The notes under the pieces were generated by a model. The model did not search any database, was not told the DNA's origin, and worked only from the letters and a program-made list of their open reading frames with translations. 15,038 bases of DNA, from contig JAOPYU010000314.1 in the NCBI GenBank assembly GCA_025964455.1, forward strand, positions 1 to 15,038. The letters run 5' to 3'. Positions within the stretch are counted from its first letter, which is position 1; every line of letters begins with the position of its first letter. The translations under genes were made by a program, and so were the position numbers. Of this stretch, positions 7,019-12,431 are shown piece after piece. The stretch comes from Thermoleophilia bacterium. Lineage in GTDB: Bacteria > Actinomycetota > Thermoleophilia > Gaiellales > SKUG01.

Positions 7019-7612
7019 TCAGGCGCGCTCGAGCGGGAATGCGGTGATGCACGCGGCGCGTACCTCGTCGGACGCCGCGGCCGTCGGCGCCACAAGCCAT
7101 GCGATCGTGATCGATTCCACGAAGCCGACCCAGCCGCGCAGCGCGAGCTGTTCTCGGTCGTCGATCTCGCGCCCGAGCCCGAAGGCGAGCAGCTGGACGA
7201 ACGTGTCGTGCAGCTCGTCGACGATCGAGACCACCTGCGCATCCACGCCGACCCCGCCCCGCACTGCCGAGACGAACGTGCGGGGATGCGCCTGTGCGAA
7301 GACGAGCCAGCCGTCGAGCGCCCGCTCCATCCGCAGTGCGGGATCGATGTCGAGGGTGGTGATCGCGAGCACGGCCTCGAGCAGCTCCGCCGCTCCGGCG
7401 CGCACGACGTCCACATAGAGCCCGTGCTTGCCCTCGAAGTAGTGGTAGAGCAGACCCTTGGAGACGCCCGCAGCGGCGCACAGGTCGTCGATCGACACGT
7501 CGTCGTAGCTGCGCGCCTCGAACAGCTCGCGAGCGTGCTCGAGCAGGTGCGCGCGACGCGCCGCAGTGTCCATGCGTGTTCGTCGCGGTGGGAGGGCGGA
7601 CTGCTCGCTCAT
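7019..7612 (-). CDS. TetR/AcrR family transcriptional regulator
   Basis: A 197-residue DNA-binding repressor. The N-terminal domain has the typical first helix (AARRAHLLEHARELFEARSY) and the helix-turn-helix VSIDDLCAAAGVSKGLLYHYF at about 39-59. The variable C-terminal ligand domain has the usual helical composition, and its ligand cannot be told. I chose the ATG at 7612, 13 bases after the stop of the upstream membrane-protein gene; an ATG at 7573 would give 184 residues and is also possible. Because it is the second gene of a minus-strand unit whose promoter carries a TetR-type palindrome (9282-9302), it most likely represses its own operon. That is inferred from position. Confidence 0.9.
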   Translation of the reverse strand: MSEQSALPPRRTRMDTAARRAHLLEHARELFEARSYDDVSIDDLCAAAGVSKGLLYHYFEGKHGLYVDVVRAGAAELLEAVLAITTLDIDPALRMERALDGWLVFAQAHPRTFVSAVRGGVGVDAQVVSIVDELHDTFVQLLAFGLGREIDDREQLALRGWVGFVESITIAWLVAPTAAASDEVRAACITAFPLERA

Positions 7613-7625
7613 CGAGCGCAGCGTC

Positions 7626-9272
7626 TCACGCACGAGCGCGAGCGCGCGAGTCGCCGGCGTCGATGCCGCGCCCACCGAGGCGCGCGATGCGGTGCATGCG
7701 CGCGGGGATGGTGAATCGATCGAGGACGAGCGCCGCCCGCAGCGCCATCAACGAGGCAAGGGCAGCCGCCGCAAGCACCAGGTACGCCGCGATCGGCAGC
7801 CAGGTCGGCTGGTCGGCGGTCGGGACCGGCTCCTCCGAGGTGGTGACGCCGCGCCCGGTGGTCAGCTCGACGTACTGCTCGGCGTACAGGCTCTTGGGCG
7901 CGCGCAGGCGGACGTGCTGCAGGTCGCTGCCATGGGCGATGCGCAGCGAGGCGTGCCAGGAGCCGTCGACGCGCACCCCGCGGGCTTCGTAGGCGTCGGG
8001 TGCCACGCGGGTGAGGGGGGAGAGGATGCGCCCGCCGCCATGGGTGCTGGTGACGTTCGCCCACGTTGCGCCGGCCACGTCGGCGTCCGCAATCGCGAAG
8101 GCGAGCGTCACGGTCTTGCCGCGCTCGCGCACGGAGGTCAGGTCGTAGCCGATCGGATCGGCATCGTGCATCGCGATCGGCGCGGCGAGCACGGCCGCCA
8201 CGACGACGATGGCGCCGACGAACTTCCACGACCACGCCGAGGTCGAGCCGAGCCGGTCGATCTGCTCATCGCCGACGTTGGCCCCGAGCGTCACGCCGAC
8301 CAGCGCCCCGACCACCGACACGGCGATCGCGCCGAGCCACAGGGTCGCGGAGCCGTCGAGGTTCCAGCCGTGGTCGTTGCCGCTGAACTGCGCCCACGCG
8401 CCCTGGGCGAACACGCCGACGACGCCGGCGAGCACGCCCGCCGTCACGGCTCGTCGCGCGAGCGAGCGGACGGGAGCGATCCATGCGAGCTCGACGACCA
8501 TCGCGGATGCCAGCAGCATCGAGGAGCTGATCGCCTCGTAGCCGAACGCCTGCAGCCACCCGTTCACGACGACCGCGGTCAGCGCCATCCAGCCGAGCGT
8601 GGCGAACACCGCGCCGCCGCGTCCCAGTGCCATGCGCGCCGCCACGAGCCCGACGCTCGCGGCGACGGCGCTCAGGATCGGCTGGAGCACGAGTGGGAAC
8701 TGCGGCACCTGGAAGGCGTACTCGAGCTGGAAGCTCGTGAGGGTGGCGAGCAGGAACGACGCGCCGATCGTGCCGACGACGCGACCGCCGAATGAGCGCG
8801 CCGGCGGCCACGCGGCGAGCACGAGCATCCACGTGCCGATCGACGAGCCGATCCCGCCCAGCAACATGAGCAGGTGGGTCGGGCCCCAGAGCGTGACGTC
8901 GATGCCGAACAGGCCGTGCCACGCAGCGTCGAGCGGGAAGCCGAACAGCGACGTGCCGGCGCCGATGGCCAGGACCACGCCGCCGCGTCGCGCCATCAAC
9001 GGCACGCCGACCGGCCGCGAGACGATCGCCAGCAGCCCGGCGACGGCCCACGCACCGAGCCCGGCGAGGATCATCAGGTGCTGGGGCGAGAGGACCGATT
9101 CGCGCACACCCTCGATGTGCTGGGCGATGTCCCAGGGCAGGCCGATCATCCCGAGCACCGCGCCGAGCAGCGCGAGCGACGCAGCCGGGCGCAGTCCTCG
9201 ATCAGGCGATGCGGGCGCACCACCAGTCATATGCGTGCTGGTGAGCGGGGCGGTCATGGTCGAGCCGGTCAT
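7626..9272 (-). CDS. Polytopic membrane protein with duplicated His motif and periplasmic-type beta domain (unknown function)
   Basis: I do not recognise a named family. The 548-residue protein has about eleven hydrophobic segments between residues 30 and 367, a soluble region of about 115 residues (372-486) and a final membrane segment (about 490-512). Two similar segments carry His and Asp at matching places: W47-D-I-A-Q-H52 ending in SPQHLMIL (H65), and D115-A-A-W-H119 ending in GPTHLLML (H133). Such conserved His at membrane edges could bind metal, haem or a quinone (inference). The soluble part (GKTVTLAFAIADAD through GSWHASLRIAHGSD) resembles FixH/YtkA-like beta domains. Expression looks well controlled: a canonical AGGAGG lies 5 bases before the ATG at 9272, with a palindromic operator directly upstream. 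It is followed by the TetR gene. Confidence 0.8.
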   Translation of the reverse strand: MTGSTMTAPLTSTHMTGGAPASPDRGLRPAASLALLGAVLGMIGLPWDIAQHIEGVRESVLSPQHLMILAGLGAWAVAGLLAIVSRPVGVPLMARRGGVVLAIGAGTSLFGFPLDAAWHGLFGIDVTLWGPTHLLMLLGGIGSSIGTWMLVLAAWPPARSFGGRVVGTIGASFLLATLTSFQLEYAFQVPQFPLVLQPILSAVAASVGLVAARMALGRGGAVFATLGWMALTAVVVNGWLQAFGYEAISSSMLLASAMVVELAWIAPVRSLARRAVTAGVLAGVVGVFAQGAWAQFSGNDHGWNLDGSATLWLGAIAVSVVGALVGVTLGANVGDEQIDRLGSTSAWSWKFVGAIVVVAAVLAAPIAMHDADPIGYDLTSVRERGKTVTLAFAIADADVAGATWANVTSTHGGGRILSPLTRVAPDAYEARGVRVDGSWHASLRIAHGSDLQHVRLRAPKSLYAEQYVELTTGRGVTTSEEPVPTADQPTWLPIAAYLVLAAAALASLMALRAALVLDRFTIPARMHRIARLGGRGIDAGDSRARARA

Positions 9273-9274
9273 CG

Positions 9275-9285
9275 GATCCTCCTAT
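9275..9285 (-). promoter_or_regulatory. Strong Shine-Dalgarno site of the membrane-protein gene
   Basis: On the minus strand AGGAGG lies 5 bases before the ATG at 9272. It fixes the start codon and is the best ribosome site in the window, where several genes have none. Confidence 0.8.
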
Positions 9286-9302
9286 TGAATCTCGTTCAAT
9301 AG
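9282..9302. promoter_or_regulatory. Palindromic operator, likely TetR binding site
   Basis: A perfect inverted repeat of 8 bases with a 5-base centre: CTATTGAA-N5-TTCAATAG. It is unusually AT-rich for this GC-rich window. On the minus strand a -10-like TACGCT (9306-9301) touches its upstream edge and the Shine-Dalgarno site touches its downstream edge, so a bound repressor would cover the expected transcription start. The gene for a TetR-family protein is second in the operon it controls, which makes autoregulation the simplest reading. Confidence 0.8.
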
Positions 9303-9306
9303 CGTA
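9301..9306 (-). promoter_or_regulatory. Putative -10 hexamer of the membrane protein/TetR operon
   Basis: TACGCT on the minus strand, overlapping the end of the operator by two bases. GTCGAC lies 16 bases upstream as a weak -35 candidate. The start of transcription would fall inside the palindrome. Confidence 0.5.
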
Positions 9307-9383
9307 GCAGGATCGCCTGACGGTCGACGCACGACGCCCCGCCGGATGTGTGCGCCCCCCGCGCGCGAGGGCATAGGCCCGCC

Positions 9384-9884
9384 ATGACGGACCGCATCGC
9401 CATCTGCCCAGGGACCTTCGACCCGCCGACACTCGGTCACATCGACGTGATCCGGCGCGCGGCACGCATGTTCGAGCAGGTCGTGGTCTGCGTCGTGCGC
9501 GCTCCCCAGCACAAGACCCAGCCGCTCTTCACCGCCAACGAACGCATCGCCCTGCTCGAGGACGGGCTCGCCGATGTGGACAACATCCGCGTTCGATCGT
9601 TCACCACGCTCGTGGTGGATGTCGCGCGCGAGGAGGGTGCGAGCGTCCTCGTGAAGGGCCTGCGCGCCGTCTCCGACTTCGAGTGGGAGTTCCAGATGGC
9701 GCACCTGAACGCCGAGCTCGCGCCGGAGCTGGAGACCGCATTCGTCATGAGCTATCCGGACTGGTCGTTCGTCTCCTCGAGCGGCGTGCGCGAGGTCGCC
9801 GCGTTCGGCGGGGACGTCTCGAAATACGTCACCCCGCGCGTGGCATCCGCCCTCGCGGCGAAGTTCTCCAGCGCGCGCGACTGA
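9384..9884 (+). CDS. coaD: Phosphopantetheine adenylyltransferase
   Basis: Transfers AMP from ATP to 4'-phosphopantetheine to make dephospho-CoA, the next-to-last step of coenzyme A synthesis, in the cytoplasm. The 166 residues match the family length. The nucleotidyltransferase site is seen as PGTFDPPTLGH at 9-19 (His of the TxGH motif H19), then a Lys in the loop at 44, KGLRAVSDFEWE at 91-102, and the second nucleotide motif SFVSSSGVRE at 128-137. The start ATG at 9384 fits the family N-terminus (MTDRIAICPG); an upstream in-frame start at 9348 only adds unconserved residues. A weak GAGGG lies about 12 bases before it. It is divergent from the TetR-controlled operon, 111 bases apart. Confidence 0.96.
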   Translation: MTDRIAICPGTFDPPTLGHIDVIRRAARMFEQVVVCVVRAPQHKTQPLFTANERIALLEDGLADVDNIRVRSFTTLVVDVAREEGASVLVKGLRAVSDFEWEFQMAHLNAELAPELETAFVMSYPDWSFVSSSGVREVAAFGGDVSKYVTPRVASALAAKFSSARD

Positions 9885-9972
9885 CCCGGTCCGAGGGGCC
9901 CCGGAGGCCACGCAACTCCGCGGCCACCCCCGGCCACCTGCGCGTCCGCATGCGCCGCAATCGGCGGCCCAT

Positions 9973-9988
9973 ATTCCCAAAAGGGGAT
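9973..9988. promoter_or_regulatory. Imperfect palindrome upstream of the sepIVA-like gene
   Basis: ATTCCC-AAAA-GGGGAT, with one mismatched base pair, lies where the -35 region of the downstream promoter would be. It could be a regulator site; no regulator can be named. Confidence 0.3.
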
Positions 9989-9999
9989 CCGGACCTGCC

Positions 10000-10005
10000 T
10001 ACACT
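10000..10005 (+). promoter_or_regulatory. Putative -10 hexamer of the sepIVA-like gene
   Basis: TACACT within CTACACTTC, the same context as at rpmB and close to that at rpmF. It implies an mRNA leader of about 58 bases before the ATG at 10070. The rest of the coaD to sepIVA gap holds only a weak hairpin (GCCGC, 9954-9958, with GCGGC, 9964-9968). Confidence 0.5.
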
Positions 10006-10069
10006 TCTCCAGACGACACGAGCCGTGGACGCACCACGGCGTGCCCGGCAGGAAAGGTGTATCTCCCAC

Positions 10070-10537
10070 ATGGACGTCCTGGTCCTCATCGACAAGCTCG
10101 ACGATCTCATCCACAACGCGAAGACCGTTCCCCTCACGGATACGGTTCGCATCGAGAAGGAAGAGATCTACGACATCCTCGACCAGATGCGTGCCAGCAT
10201 CCCCGAGGAGATCAAGCAGGCCCGCTGGATCGTGAAGGAGCGCTCCGACATGCTCGCCGAGGCGAAGCGTGAAGCCGAGCGGCTGATCCAGGAGGCCCGT
10301 GACAAGGCCGAGGAGATCGCGAGCCGCGAAGAAGTGGTGCGCATCGCCCACGAGCAGAGCGACGCCATCCTCTCCGAGGCGCAGGCCCGTGCTGGCGAGA
10401 TGAGCACCGGTGCCATCGACTACGCCGACGAGGTCTTCGGGACGCTCGAGGCGAACCTCGACAAGTTCCTGAATGCGGTGAGCCGCTCACGCGACAAGCT
10501 CGCGCAGCGGGCACTCGCCGGGAGCTCGCACCAGTAA
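10070..10537 (+). CDS. SepIVA-like (DivIVA-related) coiled-coil protein
   Basis: A 155-residue, highly charged protein that is mostly helical. It starts MDVLVLIDKLDDLI and has PLTDTVRIEKEEIYDILDQMRASIPEE at about 21-47, the pattern of mycobacterial Rv2927c/SepIVA, a DivIVA-domain protein involved in division and cell-envelope growth. From about 48 to 110 it is a continuous coiled coil rich in Ala, Glu, Lys and Arg (ERSDMLAEAKREAERLIQEA). Such proteins are often mislabelled as ATP synthase subunit B because of this composition, but there is no membrane segment here. Position before the DUF177 gene and rpmF, and after coaD, matches the actinobacterial gene order I know. An AGGAAAGG sequence lies about 12 bases upstream of the ATG. 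It has its own promoter and a strong terminator. Function is by similarity from memory. Confidence 0.8.
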   Translation: MDVLVLIDKLDDLIHNAKTVPLTDTVRIEKEEIYDILDQMRASIPEEIKQARWIVKERSDMLAEAKREAERLIQEARDKAEEIASREEVVRIAHEQSDAILSEAQARAGEMSTGAIDYADEVFGTLEANLDKFLNAVSRSRDKLAQRALAGSSHQ

Positions 10538-10560
10538 GACGCGAGCCGCAGCAACGCCTT

Positions 10561-10597
10561 CGACGGCCCGTCCCGCACCACGCGGGGCGGGCCGTCG
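10561..10597 (+). terminator. Strong hairpin terminator after the sepIVA-like gene
   Basis: A 16-bp stem (arms 10561-10576 and 10582-10597, beginning CGACGGCCCG and ending CGGGCCGTCG) with one G-U pair and an ACCAC loop, 24 bases after the stop codon. There is little T after it, as is common in GC-rich actinobacteria. Confidence 0.8.
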
Positions 10598-10654
10598 GCG
10601 TTGGGTGATCCGTGCGAGGTGGTCGCGCGCCGGCACCGTCATCGACACGATCGA

Positions 10655-10660
10655 TACGAT
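10655..10660 (+). promoter_or_regulatory. Putative -10 hexamer of the DUF177 gene (leaderless)
   Basis: TACGAT ends exactly 7 bases before the ATG at 10668 and no Shine-Dalgarno site is present. With a terminator just upstream, the gene needs a promoter in this short gap. Confidence 0.55.
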
Positions 10661-10667
10661 TGGGCGC

Positions 10668-11276
10668 ATGGGAACGACCTACAGCCTCCGCGACCTCGGC
10701 ATCAATGCCGGCCAGGCCAAGCAGATCGAGCTCGAGCTCGAGCTCGTGCCCTACGTGCAGGGTGCGATCGAGTACGTCGACGCTGGTGGGGAGAAGGGCC
10801 CGGTCCTGGGTCCCAAGCCGCCGGTGAGCAGCGGCATCGAGTACGAGGTGGCCGGCGGTTCGGTTCCCGCGAAGCTCGATGTCACGGCGATGACGGAGGG
10901 CAACAGCTTCCGGCTGCGCTTCGCTGCAACGTACACCGGCCCGTGCGCGCGGTGCCTGGAACCCGCGTCGTGGTCGGTCGAGATCGACGCACACGCCGTG
11001 CATGACGCCGACACGGACGAGGAGGAATTGCGCAGCGACCACGTCGACGACCAGACCAACCTGCTCGACGTCTCGGCCTGGGCGCGCGAAGAGGTGGGGC
11101 TGCTGTTCCCAACGCGCGTGCTGTGCCGCCCCGATTGCCGCGGGCTCTGCGCCCAGTGCGGCGAGAACCTCAACGACAACCCCGACCACGGCCACGAGAA
11201 GCCCAGCGACTCGCGCTGGGACGCGCTCAAGGAGCTGGCGCTCGAGGATCCCGAGAGCCCGCCCGCCGAGACCTGA
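10668..11276 (+). CDS. DUF177 (YceD-like) protein, putative rRNA-linked factor
   Basis: A 202-residue cytoplasmic protein of the DUF177/YceD family, which is nearly always encoded next to rpmF. Members are linked to 23S rRNA accumulation or metabolism in plants and E. coli. Visible marks are CARC (C93, C96) in the central region, then a second cluster [17 protein letters not shown] with C153, C157, C161 and C164, which look able to bind zinc. The N-terminal start [11 protein letters not shown] suits the family. Between about 30 and 68 there is a Gly-rich, low-conservation stretch. The repetitive codons for ELELELV contain three and a half copies of a TCGAGC unit (10726-10746). The ATG at 10668 is chosen over one at 10605, which would put the preceding promoter inside the gene. 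rpmF follows after 92 bases. Confidence 0.87.
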   Translation: MGTTYSLRDLGINAGQAKQIELELELVPYVQGAIEYVDAGGEKGPVLGPKPPVSSGIEYEVAGGSVPAKLDVTAMTEGNSFRLRFAATYTGPCARCLEPASWSVEIDAHAVHDADTDEEELRSDHVDDQTNLLDVSAWAREEVGLLFPTRVLCRPDCRGLCAQCGENLNDNPDHGHEKPSDSRWDALKELALEDPESPPAET

Positions 11277-11299
11277 CGCGCGCTGCGAGTGGAATTGGC

Positions 11300-11305
11300 T
11301 ATACT
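11300..11305 (+). promoter_or_regulatory. Putative -10 hexamer of rpmF
   Basis: TATACT, the best -10 match in the window, lies 63 bases before the rpmF ATG, within CTATACTTC. No TTGACA-like box is at the usual distance. rpmF may thus be transcribed alone as well as with the DUF177 gene. Confidence 0.55.
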
Positions 11306-11368
11306 TCCGCGGTCCGTCCCTGCAGGGGCGCACGCAGGCACGACCGACCAGATTTTCAGGAGCCCCAG

Positions 11369-11545
11369 ATGGCTGTTCCCAAGCGCAAGACCAGCAAGAG
11401 CCGACGCGACCGACGCCGCACGGCCAAGACCCGTCTCTCCGTCACGGCCGCCGCTGCGTGCCCGCAGTGCAAGGCGCCCAAGCGCCCGCATCACGTGTGC
11501 ATGAACTGCGGCACCTACAAGGGTCGCCAGGTGATCGCCTTCTAG
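11369..11545 (+). CDS. rpmF: Large ribosomal subunit protein bL32
   Basis: A 58-residue structural protein of the 50S subunit. It begins [17 protein letters not shown], typical of bL32, and ends [10 protein letters not shown]. Four cysteines form the zinc ribbon (C31, C34, C44, C47 in CPQC and CMNC), so this is the zinc-binding C+ form, as for bL28 in the same window. An AGGAG lies 6 bases before the ATG, fixing the start. It follows the DUF177 gene in the usual order and is closed by a very strong hairpin. In many bacteria plsX comes next; here a minus-strand secreted-protein gene lies between rpmF and rnc instead. Confidence 0.97.
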   Translation: MAVPKRKTSKSRRDRRRTAKTRLSVTAAAACPQCKAPKRPHHVCMNCGTYKGRQVIAF

Positions 11546-11566
11546 GCACTCGCCACAGGATTCACG

Positions 11567-11606
11567 CGAAGGGGCGCCGCCGGATCAGTCCGGCGGCGCC
11601 CCTTCG
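11567..11606 (+). terminator. Very strong hairpin terminator of rpmF
   Basis: A perfect 18-bp stem: arm 1 is CGAAGGGGCGCCGCCGGA (11567-11584), arm 2 its exact reverse complement (11589-11606), loop TCAG. It begins 21 bases after the rpmF stop and is followed by TCGTTG, a weak U tail. Confidence 0.88.
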
Positions 11607-11690
11607 TCGTTGAACCGTCGTGCCACCCCGATCGCGCCGCCTCGCTCGAGAGCGCGGTACAAGGGTGTTGCATAGCGACAGTGGTGTGCC

Positions 11691-11708
11691 GCGCTCCGGT
11701 CGGGGCGC
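11691..11708 (-). terminator. Possible terminator of the small secreted-protein gene
   Basis: GCGCTCC (11691-11697) can pair with GGGGCGC (11702-11708) around a four-base loop, with one G-U pair. It lies about 30 bases beyond the stop codon on the minus strand. There is no T run. The rest of 11607-11737 shows nothing recognisable. Confidence 0.35.
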
Positions 11709-11737
11709 GTCACGACACCTGGGTCATGCGACCTGCG

Positions 11738-12184
11738 TCAGGAGACCTGCCACTCGAGCGTGAGGTCGGCAGCCGCGATCGCGTACCACTGACCATCAAC
11801 GTAGATCCAGCGCCACGAGGCGTCGAACGGGTGCACGTAGCCGCGCGTGCCGTCCTGCAGGTATGCGGAGACCCAGCCCTTGGCCGTGTAGCGCCACACC
11901 TGCGTGGGCGCAGGCGCCGAGCAGATGCCGACCAGGCCGACGTCGAAGTTCGTGCCGCGCGGATTCGAGTTGCAGGGCCCGCCGCCGAGGCCGACGTAGC
12001 CGTACCAGCCCTTGGTCTGGGGGTACGCGGTGGAGCGCACGTTGCACCAGCGCTGCGAGGCGCCGGAGGCCGTCACCTCGGTTGCGCACGACGTGCGTGC
12101 CGCTGCCACGTTGGCGCTTGCCGGTGCTGCCGCAGCGAGCGTGACCATCGCCGCGAGTCCGAGCATCACGAGGATACGTCGCAT
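11738..12184 (-). CDS. Small secreted Cys- and Trp-containing protein of unknown function
   Basis: A 148-residue exported protein I cannot assign to a family. The signal peptide is clear: MRRILVMLGLAAMVTLAAAAPASA, with cleavage expected after residue 24. The mature part has four cysteines (in TSCATE, RWCNVR, GPCNSN and GICSAP), enough for two disulfides, and many aromatic residues. The second half (QVWRYTAKGWVSAYLQDG, then SWRWIYVDGQWYAI) looks like repeated short beta strands, similar in texture to bacterial SH3-like domains, but this is only an impression. AAGGA lies 7 bases before the ATG at 12184, which fixes the start. It is transcribed away from rnc, 247 bases apart, and towards rpmF. 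It may act at the cell envelope. Confidence 0.78.
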   Translation of the reverse strand: MRRILVMLGLAAMVTLAAAAPASANVAAARTSCATEVTASGASQRWCNVRSTAYPQTKGWYGYVGLGGGPCNSNPRGTNFDVGLVGICSAPAPTQVWRYTAKGWVSAYLQDGTRGYVHPFDASWRWIYVDGQWYAIAAADLTLEWQVS

Positions 12185-12209
12185 GGTGGAATCCTTCCGT
12201 CCGTTGATG

Positions 12210-12229
12210 CCCACACATCCGTGCGTGGG
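12210..12229. repeat. Imperfect palindrome in the leader of the secreted-protein gene
   Basis: CCCAC and GTGGG form the ends of a 20-base near-palindrome with one inner mismatch. It lies about 25 bases upstream of the ATG at 12184 and could be an operator or leader hairpin. No regulator is identified. Confidence 0.3.
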
Positions 12230-12339
12230 CGTGTCCCTGCATCCACGGTGCAACCGTCCGCCGAATCGGTCAAGGCCGCGCGCCGGCCGCATGCGGGGCG
12301 TTCACGATCGGGAGCCCACATCGTCCACCTTGAGGCGCA

Positions 12340-12353
12340 CGATTCGGGAATCG
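12340..12353. repeat. Inverted repeat upstream of rnc
   Basis: CGATTC-GG-GAATCG, a perfect 6-base inverted repeat with a two-base centre, in the 247-base gap between the secreted-protein gene and rnc. It is a candidate protein-binding site for one of the divergent genes. Confidence 0.35.
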
Positions 12354-12379
12354 GGCGGCGTTGTCCCTGCTGGTGCGCA

Positions 12380-12394
12380 GTAGCGAGGCGCTAC
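12380..12394. repeat. Second inverted repeat upstream of rnc
   Basis: GTAGCG-AGG-CGCTAC, a perfect 6-base inverted repeat ending 22 bases before the putative rnc -10 hexamer, thus near the -35 region. It may bind a regulator or, if a longer transcript exists, form a small hairpin. Confidence 0.4.
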
Positions 12395-12416
12395 CGACCG
12401 TGACCGACGGGGCGAG

Positions 12417-12422
12417 TAGCAT
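12417..12422 (+). promoter_or_regulatory. Putative -10 hexamer of rnc
   Basis: TAGCAT ends 9 bases before the GTG start at 12432; transcription would begin only two or three bases ahead of the codon. No Shine-Dalgarno site is present, so the mRNA may be nearly leaderless. Confidence 0.45.
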
Positions 12423-12431
12423 TTGTGAACC

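Noticed and set aside
7566..8795. Plus-strand open frame of 409 codons opposite the membrane protein
   Set aside because: It has no hydrophobic or motif structure, while the minus strand encodes a coherent multi-pass protein with a Shine-Dalgarno site.
10070..10537. ATP synthase subunit B
   Set aside because: The Ala/Glu/Lys-rich helix recalls it, but there is no N-terminal membrane segment and no other ATP synthase gene. The SepIVA-like reading fits the context better.
10726..10746. TCGAGC tandem repeat (three and a half copies)
   Set aside because: It lies in frame in the DUF177 gene and encodes alternating Glu and Leu. It is too short to be called a functional repeat, though slippage is possible.
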